From Vitellaria paradoxa (lineage: Eukaryota; Streptophyta; Magnoliopsida; Ericales; Sapotaceae): a stretch of 64,000 bases of DNA. The notes below the pieces were generated by a model, which worked only from the letters and a program-made list of their open reading frames with translations, had not been told where the DNA came from and made no database searches. Positions 10,736 to 22,725 of the stretch are shown here, in pieces. Location of the stretch: assembly GCA_019916065.1 (NCBI GenBank), contig JAINTL010000049.1:462814-526813 (forward strand), in the 5' to 3' direction. Position 1 is the stretch's first letter; each line of letters begins with the position of its first letter. The translations under genes and the position numbers were made by a program.

Positions 10736-13700
10736 TCAAGCTGGGGAATAGATATTCTTCAATCCCAGCTTGCTTGTGATCTTTTGAAAAATTGGACTTC
10801 GTAACCCTTTAGTCAAAACATCCGCAAGCTGATCTTTTGTAGGGATATAAGGGGTACATATAAGGCCACCGTCAAGCTTCTCCTTTATGAAATGCCTATC
10901 AATTTTCACGTGTTTAGTTCTGTCATGTTGAACTAGGTTATGAGCTATGTTGAGTGCAGATTTATTATCACTGTAAAGTTTTATTGGTCTCTCCCATTTG
11001 ATCTTTAAATCTTCCAAAATAATTTTTAGCCATAGCACCTCACAAATTCCTAGAGCCATCGATCGAAATTCAGTCTCAGTACTTGATCTTGCCACAACAG
11101 GTTGTTTCTTGCTCCTCCAAGTTACTAGATTACTGCCAAGGAAGGTGAGATATCCAGATGTTGACCTACGGTCTATAACTGAACCAGCATAATCAGCATC
11201 TGTGTAAACTTCTATTTCCACCCTTACGCCCTTTTTGAAAAAAATTCCTTTACCAGGATTACCTTTCAAATATTGCAATATTCTGTTCACTGCACGGAGG
11301 TGAACCTCTTTGGGATTTTGCATAAACTGACTTACCATACTCACAGCATAGGCTATGTTTGGCCTTGTGTGAGACAGGTAAATTAGTTTTCCAACTAGAC
11401 GTTGATACATGCCTCTATCAATGGATTCACCTTATGCACATTCCCAAATTTTGTGATTAGGCTCAATTGGAGTATCTGATGGTTTACATCCCAACTTGCC
11501 TGTTTCTTCCAAAAGATCCAAAATATACTTTTGCTATGAAATGCAAATTCCTTCTTTAGACTGAGCCACTTCAATCCTAAGAAAGTATTTCAACTTCCCA
11601 AGATCCTTAATTTCGAATTCTTCTGACAAATATTTCTAAAGAGCTTCTCTTTCTTCTAAATCATCTCCAGTTACAATAATGTCATCCTCATAAACTATCA
11701 CAGCTGTGACTCTCCCTAGAGTTGAATGTTTGATGAATGGTGTGTGGTCACCTTGACTCTGCTTGAATTTCCTCTTTTGCATCGCCTTGGTGAACTTTCC
11801 AAACCATGCTCGGGGAGACTGCTTAAGCCCATATAATGCATTTTTTAGTTTGCACACTTGACCTTCTCTTTTATTCATGCCAAAGCCAGGTGGAATCTCT
11901 ATATAAATTTCTTCTTCAAGATCTCCGTGTAGAAATGCATTCTTCACATCAAATTGCTGTAAGGGCCAGTCATAGTTTGCAGCTAAGGATAATAATACTC
12001 TTATAGTATTCATTTTTGCCACTGGTGCAAAAGTCTCTTGATAGTCTATTCCATAGGTCTGAGTGTACCCTTTAGCTACTAGTCTTGCTTTATATCTTTC
12101 GATAGATCCATCTGAATTGTACTTTACTGTGAAGACCCATTTGCAACCTACCGGTTTCTTTCCAGTTGGTTACTCCACTAGTTCCCATGTCTTATTCTTT
12201 TCCAAAGCCTCCATCTCAACCCTCATAGCTTGTCTCCATTCCTCCTTGCCAAGTGCCTCAGATAGAGATTGTGGAATAGCTACAGAGTTCAAATGAGTGA
12301 GGAAGCTTCTGTGTGACTCAAATAATTTTTCAAAGGACACAAAGTTAGATAGAGGATGTTGGGTACATTTTCTCACACCTTTTCTGGTAGCTATAGGTAG
12401 GTCTAAATTGGAAACAAAGGGAGAGACTTTAATAGAAGGGCTTACCTCAGTTCCAAGTGAAGAGTCAGATTTTTGAACATGCACAGGATCATCCACCGGT
12501 TTCACTCTCCTTGAATATACCTGTAATGGCTGTGTGACAGGAGGAGGAATTGTTGACTCTGTAAAGGGTGATTCATTAGGAATTGATTCACTGGGAGTAG
12601 AGCCAGGAATAGGATCAAACTGATAAGTTTTGTTGAGAATGGATGGCTCTTTCAAAAAGGACTCCTTATCTTCCAATCCAACTATCTCCCCCTGAAGATA
12701 AGGATCAGAGAAATAGCTCTCTTGTTCAGCAAAAGTGACATCTGCAGAAATGTAGGTTTTGCCAGTTGTAGGATTGTAACACTTATACCCTTTTTGAGTA
12801 GAAGAATATCTGATAAAGGCACATTTGGTCGCTCTAGGGTCCAATTTACTCCAACTGTGAGAATGAACATGAACAAAGGAAACACATCCAAAGACTCTAG
12901 GAGGCAACTTAGTAGAAAGATGGACATTGGGAAAATATCTAGCAAGAACATTTATTGGACTTTTGAAGTCAAATACCCGAGAAGGAGTACGATTGATGAC
13001 ATGAGCAGCAGTTAGAACAGCTTCCCCCCGAATCTCTTTGGAACATGATTTTGAAATAGGAGGGCTCGAGTAGATGCTGGGAGATGACCATTCTTCCTTT
13101 CAGCTATACCATTTTGCTGAGGTGTATCGACACATGAAGATTCATGAACAATCCCTTCTTTTTGAAAGTAAGTTGACAAGGTTTGATTAAAATAATCTCT
13201 AGCATTGTCTATCCTTATTCTTTTAATTCCCACATCAAACTGAGTTTTGATCATGTTACAAAAAATGGAAAAAATGTTTCTTATGTCAGATTTCTGTTTA
13301 AGAAGACAAATCCAAGTAACTCGGGTGCAATCATCTATAAAAGAGACAAACCAACGAGCCCCTGAGATATTAGGAACACAAGATAGACCCCAAATATCAC
13401 TGTGAGAATGGAACACAGGATCTCTTATTATTCAAAGGAAAAGAAACACGACGATGTTTAGCGAACTCACAAACTTGACAATGAAAATCTTCTATCTTAG
13501 TATCTTTAAACAAGTTTGGAAACATAAAACTAAGAGTACGAAATGAAGGATGCCCAAATCGAAAATGATAGAGCCAAATTTGATCTTTATTCGAATGAGA
13601 CAAAAAAGAAAGTCTTGATGACTTGTTTCCAGCTCGCTCATTGCCATCAGGTAACTCAAGGTAGTAAAGTCCATGTTCTGCCCTAGCATGTCCAATCGTC

Positions 13701-14021
13701 TTCCTTGTAACTTGGTCTTGAAAAAGACGAGTTATGAGAAAAAGTAACATTACAGTTCAAATCCTTTGACAATTGATAAACAGACACGAGGTTGGTGGAC
13801 AGCTTAGGTACATGGAGTACATTTTTAAGAGTAATAAATGGGCTTAAAACAATGTCTCCTTGTCCAGAAACAGTGGCTAATGACCCGTCGGCAATAATAA
13901 TTTTTCTATTGCTAGGACATGGTTGATATGTAATAAACTTATGTGCAGAATGGGTCATATGATCTGTCGCTCCAGAATCAATAATCCAGGCATTTGACAG
14001 ATTGGAATTAGAAGCACTCAA
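10736..14021 (-). pseudogene. Element K pol (protease to RNase H), frameshifted
   Basis: Reading along the minus strand: protease at 14021-13683 (WIIDSGATDHMTHS, catalytic DSG present); GAG-pre-integrase at 13750-13397 (GHPSFRTL and CQVCEFAKHRR); integrase at 13416-13012 (FVSFIDDCTRVTW, NGIAERKN); linker and RT at 12907-11636 (QQFDVKNAFLHGDLEEEIYI keeps the motif A aspartate; the YVDD box reads YEDD); RNase H at 11410-10736 (VYTDADYAGSVIDRRSTSGY, ARSSTETEFRSMA). The reading frame changes near 13690-13750, near 13400-13416 and near 12950-13010. The parts before and after are in single long frames apart from isolated stops. Confidence 0.85.
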
Positions 14022-14102
14022 AGCATATAAGGAGTGAGGATTACCTTATTTTGCTAAGGAACATGTACCTGAGGCCTTTTTCTAATGAATCAAGGAGTAA
14101 TT

Positions 14103-15104
14103 TCAGCCCTTTTCATTGCTAGGCTGGGTTTCTTCTTCCTTGGTCTGAGTCACATAACCCTGACTCCTCTGAATGTTGTTTTTGGAATTCTGATTCCACT
14201 GGGAACTTGGAGGCTTTCCATGAAGTTTCCAACACTGTTCTTTAGTATGACGGGGCTTTTTGCAATGGGAACACCAAAGGCCATCCTTACTAGAAGACTT
14301 GCCTTCGGTTTTTCCATTATCTGAACCAGTAGTGTTTGAGACTGAGAATTTCTTATCTTTATTTTTCCCAGCCATAGCTGACCCCTCAATTGGTGATGAG
14401 TATAGCATGACTCCCCTGCGACTTTCCTCAGCATTGATGATGGAAATGGCTTCATTGAGTGAGGGTAGTTCTTTCCTTCCCAATATTTGGACTCTTACTT
14501 GATCAAACTCTGTGTTCAACCCAACAAGAAACTCATATACATGTTCTTTCTCAATGAATTTCTTTAGCGTAGTTGCATCTTCACTACACTTCATATCAAT
14601 GCACCGATAGTGATCCATTTCTTGCCATAAACCTTTTAACATGTTGGCATACTCTGTGACAGAGCATCCTCCTTGTTTAGTGCCAGAAATCGTAGTCTTG
14701 ATTTCAAAAATGCGAGCAGCATCCCCAACCTTGGAGTACGTCTGTTTAGCAGCATCCCATATGTCTTTTGCAGTTGGAAGAAATAGGCAAGTTGGAAGAA
14801 ACATAAAAGTATCACTGATCTCAAGTAGCATAGAACTCCAAAGCCAGGACATAACCATGGAGTCCTCTTCATCCTATGCATCGAATGTTAGGTCTCCCCT
14901 TTTAGGTCCAGTTCCAAGTAGATGGCTTAGCTTTCCTTTCCCCTTCAAAAAAGTTTGAACCAATTGAGACCACTTTATGTAATTCTTACCATTCAACCTG
15001 TAGGCAGATTGAATGCTTGGCAAGTCTCCTCCTGTTGAGCTGAAAATAGTCGCCTCATTTTGAGGCTGGGAGGTGACTGATTTTTCTGTCAAATCTGACA
15101 TCAT
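14103..15104 (-). pseudogene. Element K gag with in-frame stops
   Basis: Gag starts at the minus-strand ATG near 15104 (MMSDLTEKS), about 490 bases after the primer-binding site. The N-terminal gag core includes YRLNGKNYIKWSQLVQTFLK. One stop near 14874-14876 separates it from the rest in the same frame. The UBN2-type gag core follows, and then a CCHC zinc knuckle (CSHCKKPRHTKEQC) near 14270-14230. The frame then runs, through further stops, into the protease region at 14021. Confidence 0.85.
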
Positions 15105-15585
15105 GTAGAGAAGGGTATATGGAGAAAAATAAAACTAACCAGAGAGGAAATTTTCTCAGGCTTGAAACAGAGTAAGAGCTGTCTAGCACACTTGCACAGA
15201 CTTCTAGGTTACTGAAAAATTGAGCCAGTCAAAGAAAAATTGTAGAAATGGAGAAAGAACACCTGGGCAAGGAAGATAAAATGCTGGCGATCAGATCTAG
15301 AGAACGGCAGTGGACAATAGTGTCTCGCACGCCCTCACGCGTCGGCGCGTGGGGTCGGCAGACAGCTTCTTTGGCGGCGCGTGGCGCGGCGGCTAGCGAT
15401 GGTCTTCTGGTATTCTGCTGATCGGAACCCTCTGAGCACGTTTGCCAAACACGTGTGTGCTGAAGATAAAGAAGAATGTGACAATGAAGGCCGGGCAGTG
15501 AAGAGGCAATGAAGTTGCAGTGAAGAGACAGTGAAGGGTTTACGCAATGAAGGTTGTAAACCCTATTCCCAGAAGAGCTTCTGCA

Positions 15586-15597
15586 GCTCTGATACCA
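15586..15597 (-). other. Primer-binding site of element K
   Basis: On the minus strand TGGTATCAGAGC directly follows the 5' LTR. This is a perfect match to the usual copia initiator tRNA-Met primer site. Confidence 0.85.
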
Positions 15598-15797
15598 TGA
15601 GGAAAAAAAAGAATAGTTTTTTATTCATATCTTCAATCTATAGTGTTACATATCCTATTTATAGTGAGAGACACTCTCCTATATATGGTAAACCTATCAG
15701 TTATAATCAATTACAATTAATTACAATACTCTAATTACATAAACAAATTCCTACAAATCCTCCTACAAATCCTCTAATCAATTCAAATCAGCCAACA
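15598..15797 (-). repeat. 5' LTR of element K, with TATA box
   Basis: 200 bp. A TATA box (CTATAAATAG on the minus strand, at 15655-15664) is correctly oriented to transcribe the element. It is followed on the minus strand by the primer-binding site. Confidence 0.9.
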
Positions 15798-15802
15798 AGG
15801 TG

Positions 15803-16884
15803 AATGAAAACTAAGTTGCTAGAAGTACACGAGTGTTTTTAAGGAGCCTACTGGGTTGCCACTTCTAAGGGGACATGAACACAGGATAATATTGCGGAAG
15901 GGTGCCAATCCCCTATCTGTTAGGCCTTACAGATGTCCCCATTACCAGAAGGAGGAGATTAAAAAAATTGTCCAAGAATTATTAAAGTCTGGGCTAATCC
16001 AACTAAGTCAATCACCATTTTTCTCTCCAGTCATCTTGGTTAGGAAAGCTAATGGTACTTGGAGGATGTATGTGAACTATAGGGCCTTGAATCAGGTGAC
16101 CATAAAGGATAAATATTCTATTCTAGTAGTTGATGAATTATTGGATGAATTGAATGGACCATTATTTTTCAAAGCTGGATTTTAGATCAGGCTATCATCA
16201 AATTAGAATGGTGGAATAGGACAGAGAAAAAACTGCTTTTAGAGCCCAAGCTAGTCATTATGAGCTTTTGTCATGCCTTTTGTCTTGACTAATGCACCAA
16301 CGACATTCCAAAGTCTTATGAATGATGTGTTCAGGCCTTATTTAGGAAAATTTGTTGTGGATTTTTTTTTTTTTTTTTGGGATGATATATTGATTTATAG
16401 TATAAGTGAGGAGGAGCATTGGGGTCATCTAGATATTGTTCTAGGGATTTTTAGGAAGTATAGTTTGTATGCTAAGGAATCAAAATACAGATTTGCTTAT
16501 TAAGAGGTAGATTATTTGGGACATTTGATTTCTAAACAGGGAGTTGAAGCAGATCCTAAAAAATTTCAGGCTATGGTGGATTGGCCTACTCCTACTTCTA
16601 TTAAATCTTTGAAAGGTTTTTTGGGTTATATTGGGTACTACATGGTGTTCATTAAGGGATATGGGAGAATTGCTAGACCTCTAATAGATTTATTGAAGAA
16701 GAATGCTTTTAAATGGAGTGAGATAGCTGAAAAGGCTTTTAAGGATCTGAAGGCAGTGATAACTAATCCTCCAGTTTTAGCATTACCTAATTTTTCTAAG
16801 GTTTTTTTTTGTAAAATGTGATGCCTCAAGTGTAGGGATTGGGGCAGTCTTTATGAAAGAAAGAAGGCCTAGTCCTATCACTTT
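15803..16884 (+). pseudogene. Element G1 reverse transcriptase and partial RNase H
   Basis: Gypsy RT in plus sense: HRIILRKGANPLSVRPYRCP, then LVRKANGTWRMYVNYRALN and KDKYSI. The middle is damaged, with stops at 16183 and after. The catalytic box survives as DDILIYS behind a poly-T slippage tract near 16360-16378. The connection domain follows (GHLISKQGVEADPKK and GFLGYIGYYMVFIKGY), then the first strand of RNase H (CLKCRDWG frame; DASSVGIGAVF in another frame). Near 16884 the sequence jumps into the LTR, so integrase was deleted. Confidence 0.8.
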
Positions 16885-17504
16885 CATGATCAAGCCACAA
16901 GCTTGGCCAATCACGCTCGTCCATCAGTTGAGAGATGGATGGCTGGTGATACATACAGCTTTAATGAATAAGACAATGTGGCAATTGAGCAATTGAAGGG
17001 ACAAAAGGCAGTTGGATGCACGAGAGGCTAGTTAAGTTATTTTCTTGAAGTGGCAATTCAGTCCTTTCTGCCAACGCTGCATTGAAGATGGCCAAACCTC
17101 TCATCTGGGCAAGGGTAAGGCAACCTAGGCCTAAAAGAGACCAGGCCCACAATCCAATGGATTAAGCATCACAATTCAAACAAACTGCTAGCTCATATAG
17201 TAAATCCAAACCTGAATGCAGCCCAGTCACACATGGGTCATTCAAAGAGCCCAATTTCCATTATTACATATAAGTCCAATTTAGTAATCGTATTATAAAT
17301 TGTAAAATTATAAGTAGGGTTGGATATGAAAAATTTTGTACAAATTGCTGACTTGCAGATGACATTACCACCCTCAAAAGTGGGTTTCTCTCATTTGATC
17401 AATCTACTTCAACTTTCCTGCATCTTTTTCCATCTTCTTTCATTTTCTTGCTAAATAAACACCATCATAAGAAAACCAAAGGGATCCGGGAAGGGTCTTC
17501 ATCA
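16885..17504 (+). repeat. Partial 3' LTR of element G1
   Basis: Begins at GATCAAGCCACAAGCTTG, which matches 6990 in the first LTR, and follows it to the end with many substitutions. The first part of the LTR and its polypurine tract are deleted. The LTR end is followed by ATATC and resumed gag sense of element B. Confidence 0.75.
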
Positions 17505-18340
17505 ATATCTTTTCAACTGACTATAAGAAAATTGAATGGGGCTAATTACAGTTAGTCTAAGGCTGTCAGGATTATTTTGGCAGGTTATGGCAAACAAAAG
17601 CAACTCACTAAGGTAGCCCTAGCCTCAACTAACAAAGGATAGCAAAGGATGCACAAATTGTTAGTCTTTTTTGGAATTCAATAGAACCTCACGTTGCTAA
17701 TATGTGTCCCCACTTGAATAGTTGAAAGAAAATTTGGAAATATGTCCGTATATTATTTTCCAGTGACTTAACTTGTATGTATGATTTATCTCATGAGTTC
17801 TTTCAGTTACAACAGGCTGGTAGGCTAGTTATAGACTATTTTGCTTTCCTAAAACAAGTCTATGAGGAGTTGAACTCAATTCAACCATTATCAACGAATA
17901 TTCATGATATGCAAAAATAACGTGAGCATATGATGGTATTTCGGTTCCTTGCAGGCCTTAATCCTGAATTTGAGCCACTGAAGGCTTTGATACTTGGTGG
18001 AGCTTCATTCCCTTCTTTTGCTAAGACCTATTCGAGAGTTTTGTGAGCTACATCTCGAGATTATTCAATTTGTTTAGATCCCTCTCAATCTGCACTTGTT
18101 AATCATATGCCCCCATCGCATAATGACAGACGTAGTAATCATGGTGGGTGACGTGGACGTGGACATGGACAAGGGGGATGTGGCAAAGGATCTCAACCTT
18201 GGTGTACACATTGCGATAATCTTGGGCATACCTAGGAGAAGTGTTGGGATTTGATTGGTATAGTCCCACATGTGGCACATATAACCTCTTCAAATCCTCC
18301 TACAGCCGCATCTACGACTAGCAAGCATCCACAAACTGTA
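17505..18340 (+). pseudogene. Element B gag remnant (main part)
   Basis: Copia gag sense resumes after the G1 LTR: FQLTIRKLNG-like residues, then YEELNSIQPLSTN and FRFLAGLNPEFEPLKAL. A zinc knuckle lies near 18200-18245 (CTHCDNLGHT, stop, EKC). Several stops interrupt it. The order matches gag of elements M and C, confirming one family. Confidence 0.75.
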
Positions 18341-21300
18341 ACTCCTTATGAAGAAGTGTATCCAAGGCTCCTATAATAGCAGATAGCTCATTGGGCCTCT
18401 CTCCCTTCTGCTTCCTTTGTTCATCAAGGTAATTCTATTATATATCTCTCCACTCATTCTTCTTCCTCCCGGATTATAAACTCTGGTGCTTTTAACCATA
18501 TATCTAGAACATCTACATTATTTTCTGATATTTAATATTCTACCTCTCTCCCAACAGTTTCTTTAGTCAATTGGTCAACTAACTCAGTTGATGGTGTTGG
18601 TACAGTGATTCCTTCGCCTTCCCTTTCTCTAGTTTCAGTTTTATATGTTCCTTCCTTTCTTTTTAATCTAATGTCGATTAGTATACTTACCAAGCACCAT
18701 AACTGTTCAATGACCTTCTTTCCCAATTCCATTGTTATTCAAGATATGACACAAGGGAGAAGATTGGCAGAGGCATAAAGCTGAAGAAGTTTAATATCTT
18801 GATACATTTGTAACTTGAGCTTGTCTTGCAAAAGCTTCCCCTGTAGAGATTCATTATCGTCTTGATCATCCATTTTTGGATAGGCTAAAGTCCATGGTTC
18901 CTAGTTTACAGCATTTATAGTGTTTGAATTGTGAGTCCTATCAATTGGGAAAGCATCATCATGTGCCTTTTGCTTCTTGAATCAGTAATAGGTCATCGAG
19001 TTTATTTTCATTAGTCCATTCAAATGTTTGGGGTCCTAGTTGAGTTACTTCAAAGTTGGTATTTCGATATTTTGTTACTTTTGTGGATAATTTTTCAAGA
19101 ATTACATGGATTTGTTCAATGAAAGATCATTCTGAGTTGTTTTCTATTTTTCAAGCTTTCTGTGCCGAAATTAAAACCAGTTTAATGTACCTTTGTGAAT
19201 TCTTTGTAGTGATAATGCAAAATAATATTTTTTTAAACTTTTTGTTGATTTGATGACCTCTTCTAGTGTGCTCCATCAATTTTTTTGTTCCCATACATCA
19301 CAACAAATGGGGTTGCTGAAAGAGAATTTGCTTCATATTAAAGCAATTTGTTGTCTGTTTTAACTGCATATTATTTAATCAATCACATGCCCTTTTCTAT
19401 TCTCAAAGAATTAACCATTATTTTGTGGTGTTTCCTAACAAACCTTTGTTTTCTCTTCCACCTCAGATTTTTGGGTGTGTTTCATTTGTTCATTAGCTTG
19501 CCCTTGGGATTGATAAATTGGATACCTGTGCTCATAAGTACATCTTTTAGGGTATTCTAGGTTACAAAAGAGTTATCGATGTTACAGTCCTCTTAACTAA
19601 TTTTGTATTTGTGTAGATATCACTTTCTTTGAGTTTATTCTACTCTTTTCTCAACCTCAATCTCAATTTATTCTTAATGAGAATCCTCCTTTCCTCTTAT
19701 CCCAGTTGAGTCTATTTCAGTCAGTCACCATTCTCCTGTGAGTTCATCTAGTCATTTGTTTCGTCCTAATTTGCATGTGTCAACTAGTTCCACCTCCTGC
19801 TTTTTGTGCTCCGCCAATAGCTTATCCTATGTCGTGTACTCATGTAAGTGATTTAGATGTTCTTATTGCTCTTCAAAAGGGTAAACGTTCTTGCACCTCT
19901 CATCTTATCTCTAATTTTGTGTGTTATGGTACATAAACACTTTCATATCATTCATTTATTACATATTTATCCTCTGTTTCTATTCCTAAATCTATTTTTG
20001 AAACACTTTCTCACCCTGAGTGGCATTCTGCAATGGAAGAATAAACATCGGCTTTTCAAACTAATGATAATAGGGGCCTTGTTCCTTTTTTGCTGATAAG
20101 TCAATGGTTGGTTGTTGTTGGGTATATACTATCTTAAAGACGTGTTTGGTAGCAAAATGGTATACCTAAGTTTATGGTTTGAATTTCTCTAAGACTTTTT
20201 CTCTTGTTGTTAAGATTACCTTTGTTCGTCTTATTATTTCTTTAGCTACAGTTTATTATTGGTTTTTACATCAACTTGATATGAAAAATGTCTTTCTTTA
20301 TGGTGATCTTGCTGAGGAAATCTATATGGAGCAACCTCTTGGGTTTATTGCTTAAGGGGAGCCTGGGTTGGTTCATAAGCTGAAGAAATCGTTATATGGC
20401 TTGGAACAGTCTCCTTTGGCATGGTTTGGCAGGTTTAGCACTGTTGTCACTGAACTTGGCTTAGTTTGTTGTGGAGTAGATCATTTAGTATTTTATTATC
20501 ATTCTTCTAAATGATGGATTTGGCTCATCGTGTATGTAGATGACATTGTTATTACAGGTGATAATTCATAGGGCATTACTGACCTCAAGTTGTTTCCTTT
20601 AGAGTAAGTTTAGTACCAAAGATTTGGATCCATTGAGATACTTTTTGGGAATTGAGATTGCCCGGTCAGGTGCGGGTATTTCTCTCTCTTAAAGAAATTA
20701 TGTTCTTGATTTGTTGACTGAGACAAGTATGTTAGGTTCTAAATCTATGGACACTCTAATGGATCCAAATGCTAAGTTGCTTGCTGATATGATCCTAACT
20801 AGTATTAGAGGTTAGTTAGAAAAGTAAACTATTTCAAAGTCACCAGAACTGATATATATTTTGCCACAAATGTGATCCGTTTGTTCTTAAAATCACCTCA
20901 TAGTAGTCATTTGGATGATGTTTGGATTTTAAGATACCTGAAAGGTGCACCTGGCAAATGTTTATTATACAAGGACAATGGACACACTTTAGTTTAGAGA
21001 TACTGTTGCAGACTGGGTTAGGTCACCATCAGATAGACGATCTACTACTGTATTGTTCTTTGTTGGAGATAATCTAGTGTCCTAAAAGAGTAAAAAGCGG
21101 ACTGTAGTAGCATGGTCAAGTACAAAGCTAGATTATAGAGTCATAGTACAAACATCTTGTGAGTTGATCTGAATACAACATGTTAAAAGTATTAGGAGTT
21201 AATCATTCACCCCACGGAGTTACTATGTGATAATTAGACTATAGTTCATATTGCCTCTAATCTGGTATTTTATAAAAGGACAAAACATATTGAGGTCGAT

Positions 21301-21465
21301 TGTCATTTTGTTAGAGAAAAGATTTTACAAAATGTAATCAAAACTGATCATGTGAAGTCTGAAGACAAACTTGCTAATTTGTTTACTAGGCCTTTGGGGG
21401 AGTAAGATTTATTTGTGACAAGTTCGGAACATATGATATGTATGCTCCAGCTTGAACGAAAGTGT
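18341..21465 (+). pseudogene. Element B pol remnant
   Basis: Protease and GAG-pre-integrase sense lies near 18380-18990, and integrase near 19000-19560 (FVTFVDNFSRITWI). RT lies near 20220-20700 (EEIYMEQPLGF, SLYGLEQSPLAWFGRF, and an intact VYVDDIVITGDN near 20535-20570). The RNase H region lies near 20700-21410. Stops and frame changes occur throughout, so it cannot encode a working polyprotein. A purine-rich stretch (GCTTGAACGAAAG) precedes the 3' LTR. Confidence 0.8.
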
Positions 21466-21644
21466 CAATGTATATTCATGTTCTTGTATCATTGTATTTA
21501 TTTATCTAGGGGTGATGTATCCAAGTCTAGGAGTAATGTATCTAGTCTAAGTAATCTGTACAGTATTTATTGTATGATTATAAATAACAATCCTAGGTAA
21601 CTCACTTGGGTGTCAAGTCATTCAGTAAATCTCTATTTAGTTTA
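21466..21644 (+). repeat. 3' LTR of element B
   Basis: Starts TGTCAATGTATATTCATG, ends TTTACA, and matches 6026-6204 over its whole length. The next base starts the continuation of element A. Confidence 0.8.
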
Positions 21645-21887
21645 CAATCATTTTGTTAGATAGAAGATCTTCCAGAATATGATTAAAACTGCTCATGTGA
21701 AGACTGGAAACCAACTTCTTGATTTATTTACGAAAGCTCTTGGGGGAGCGTTAATGCATGTTAATGCATTTATATATTTAGTATAGGGGTAATTTGGACT
21801 ATACAAATTGTTTGTATTAAGTATGAATACAAACGTAAACTATCTAATCGGGTGTCTAATCATTCAGTTATCACCTAATTTCTTAAC
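21645..21887 (+). mobile_element. Element A, part 3: RNase H end and 3' LTR
   Basis: The RNase H C-terminus (HFVRQKIFQNMIKTAHVKTG, then LLDLFTKALGG) continues the reading interrupted at 6025. A purine-rich stretch (TTGGGGGAGCG) is followed by an LTR-like sequence from about 21759 (TGTTAATGCATTTAT) to 21887 (TTCTTAACA). The LTR is more diverged than those of M and B, as expected for the oldest copy. Confidence 0.7.
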
Positions 21888-21894
21888 AGTTACA

Positions 21895-22435
21895 AAAAAA
21901 GTAGGTTACGCTCTCTCCAAATTGATTCATGATTTGCAGAAATAGTGAGGAGACACTAGATCTTCTATTTCTACATTGCTCTGTTTCTAGAAGTTTATGT
22001 AATACATTAAGAAGGCAAGAGAATGTTGGGTATGCCCTCAGTAAGTAGCAATTTGCTACTAACTAAAAACTTTTGGGGCTTCGGTCGAGGAAGGTAGGCA
22101 AGAACATTATGGAAGTGTGCTACTTTGTCTTAAGATGAATACTATAGAAGGAAAGGAACGGAAAAATCTTCGAAGAGAGATAGTGTGGTTGAGGATACAT
22201 GGGATAAAATCAAATTATAGGCTTCTTTTTGGGCCTTGGTCTCTAAATGTTTCAAAGTAATTGCTTTATCTCTAATTAATTTGAGTTGAAGAAATATCGA
22301 CCTTTAAGGTGATTTTGTTTCACTGGGTCCTACTTTAGTATGATGGTGGACAACTTTTTCTCCACGACTTGTAATCATCTTTTCCACAAATGAAAATTAC
22401 ATTATTTATCAAAAAAATAAATAAAAATTGAATGC
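21895..22435 (+). mobile_element. LINE 3' fragment
   Basis: Near 21945-22010 the translation ICRNSEETLDLLFLHCSVSR is the zinc-binding tail of a plant LINE reverse transcriptase (compare the same motif near 8680-8740). The rest resembles a LINE 3' region and ends in an A-rich tail near 22408-22430 (ATCAAAAAAATAAATAAAAA). Only the last 0.5 kb is present. The left edge abuts the LTR of element A. Confidence 0.6.
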
Positions 22436-22558
22436 TAAGGGAACTACTTAGAGGCAAATTAGACCATAAAAGCCAACTCATTTAAGAAAAGTGTTGATCC
22501 TAGGACAAGTGGCGAGCTTTGTATGGCCTCATTTGTCTAATGGTGCCTATTAGAGACA

Positions 22559-22725
22559 TGATACGATATGTATATGGCAGGTAGATATTGTGATTGATCC
22601 TTTCCTAGGTTAAATTATTGCGATTGTAGTTATTTCTTAATTTGTGTAGGTATCTATGTGTATAAATAGATGCTATAACAAGCATACTGAAATCAAGTCA
22701 TCCCACGCAATCCTTGAATTTTTAT
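22559..22725 (+). repeat. 5' LTR of element C (single copy)
   Basis: Defined by its TG start (TGATACGATATG), a TATA-like TATAAATAG near 22669 and the primer-binding site right after it. There is no second copy to confirm the edges. Confidence 0.5.

Larger units (their letters stand above)
10529..15797 (-). mobile_element. Element K: minus-strand Ty1/copia retrotransposon nested in G1
   Basis: A complete element of 5269 bp. The 200-bp LTRs (10529-10728 and 15598-15797) differ at about 7 positions by eye. The target duplication AGGTG is exact (10524-10528 and 15798-15802). The primer-binding site at 15586-15597 and the purine tract GCTTGAGGGAGAG next to the 3' LTR are intact. Gag and pol are nearly full length but carry stop codons and about three frameshifts. 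Removing K rejoins G1 protease and RT sense. Confidence 0.92.
6732..17504 (+). mobile_element. Element G1: plus-strand Ty3/gypsy retrotransposon nested in element B
   Basis: An LTR-like block at 6732-7631 is followed by a primer-binding site and gypsy gag, protease and RT, then a second, partial LTR copy at 16885-17504. From about 6990 onward the two blocks align along their length, down to the shared end near CTTCATC. Flanking ATATG (6729-6733) and ATATC (17505-17509) are a likely 5-bp duplication. The empty site matches gag of element M. Integrase, most of RNase H and the first 250 bp or so of the 3' LTR are gone. The element also contains a LINE and copia element K. Confidence 0.75.
6026..21644 (+). 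mobile_element. Element B: plus-strand Ty1/copia retrotransposon nested in element A
   Basis: LTR copies at 6026-6204 and 21466-21644 bound the element. A primer-binding site (TGGTATCAAAGCA) follows the first LTR directly. The leader and start of gag (6205-6731) are separated from the rest of gag-pol (17505-21465) by a gypsy insertion. Gag sense breaks at the codons around 6721-6733 and resumes at 17505. The polyprotein is full of stops and frameshifts. Without its passengers the element would be about 4.8 kb, normal for copia. Confidence 0.8.
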
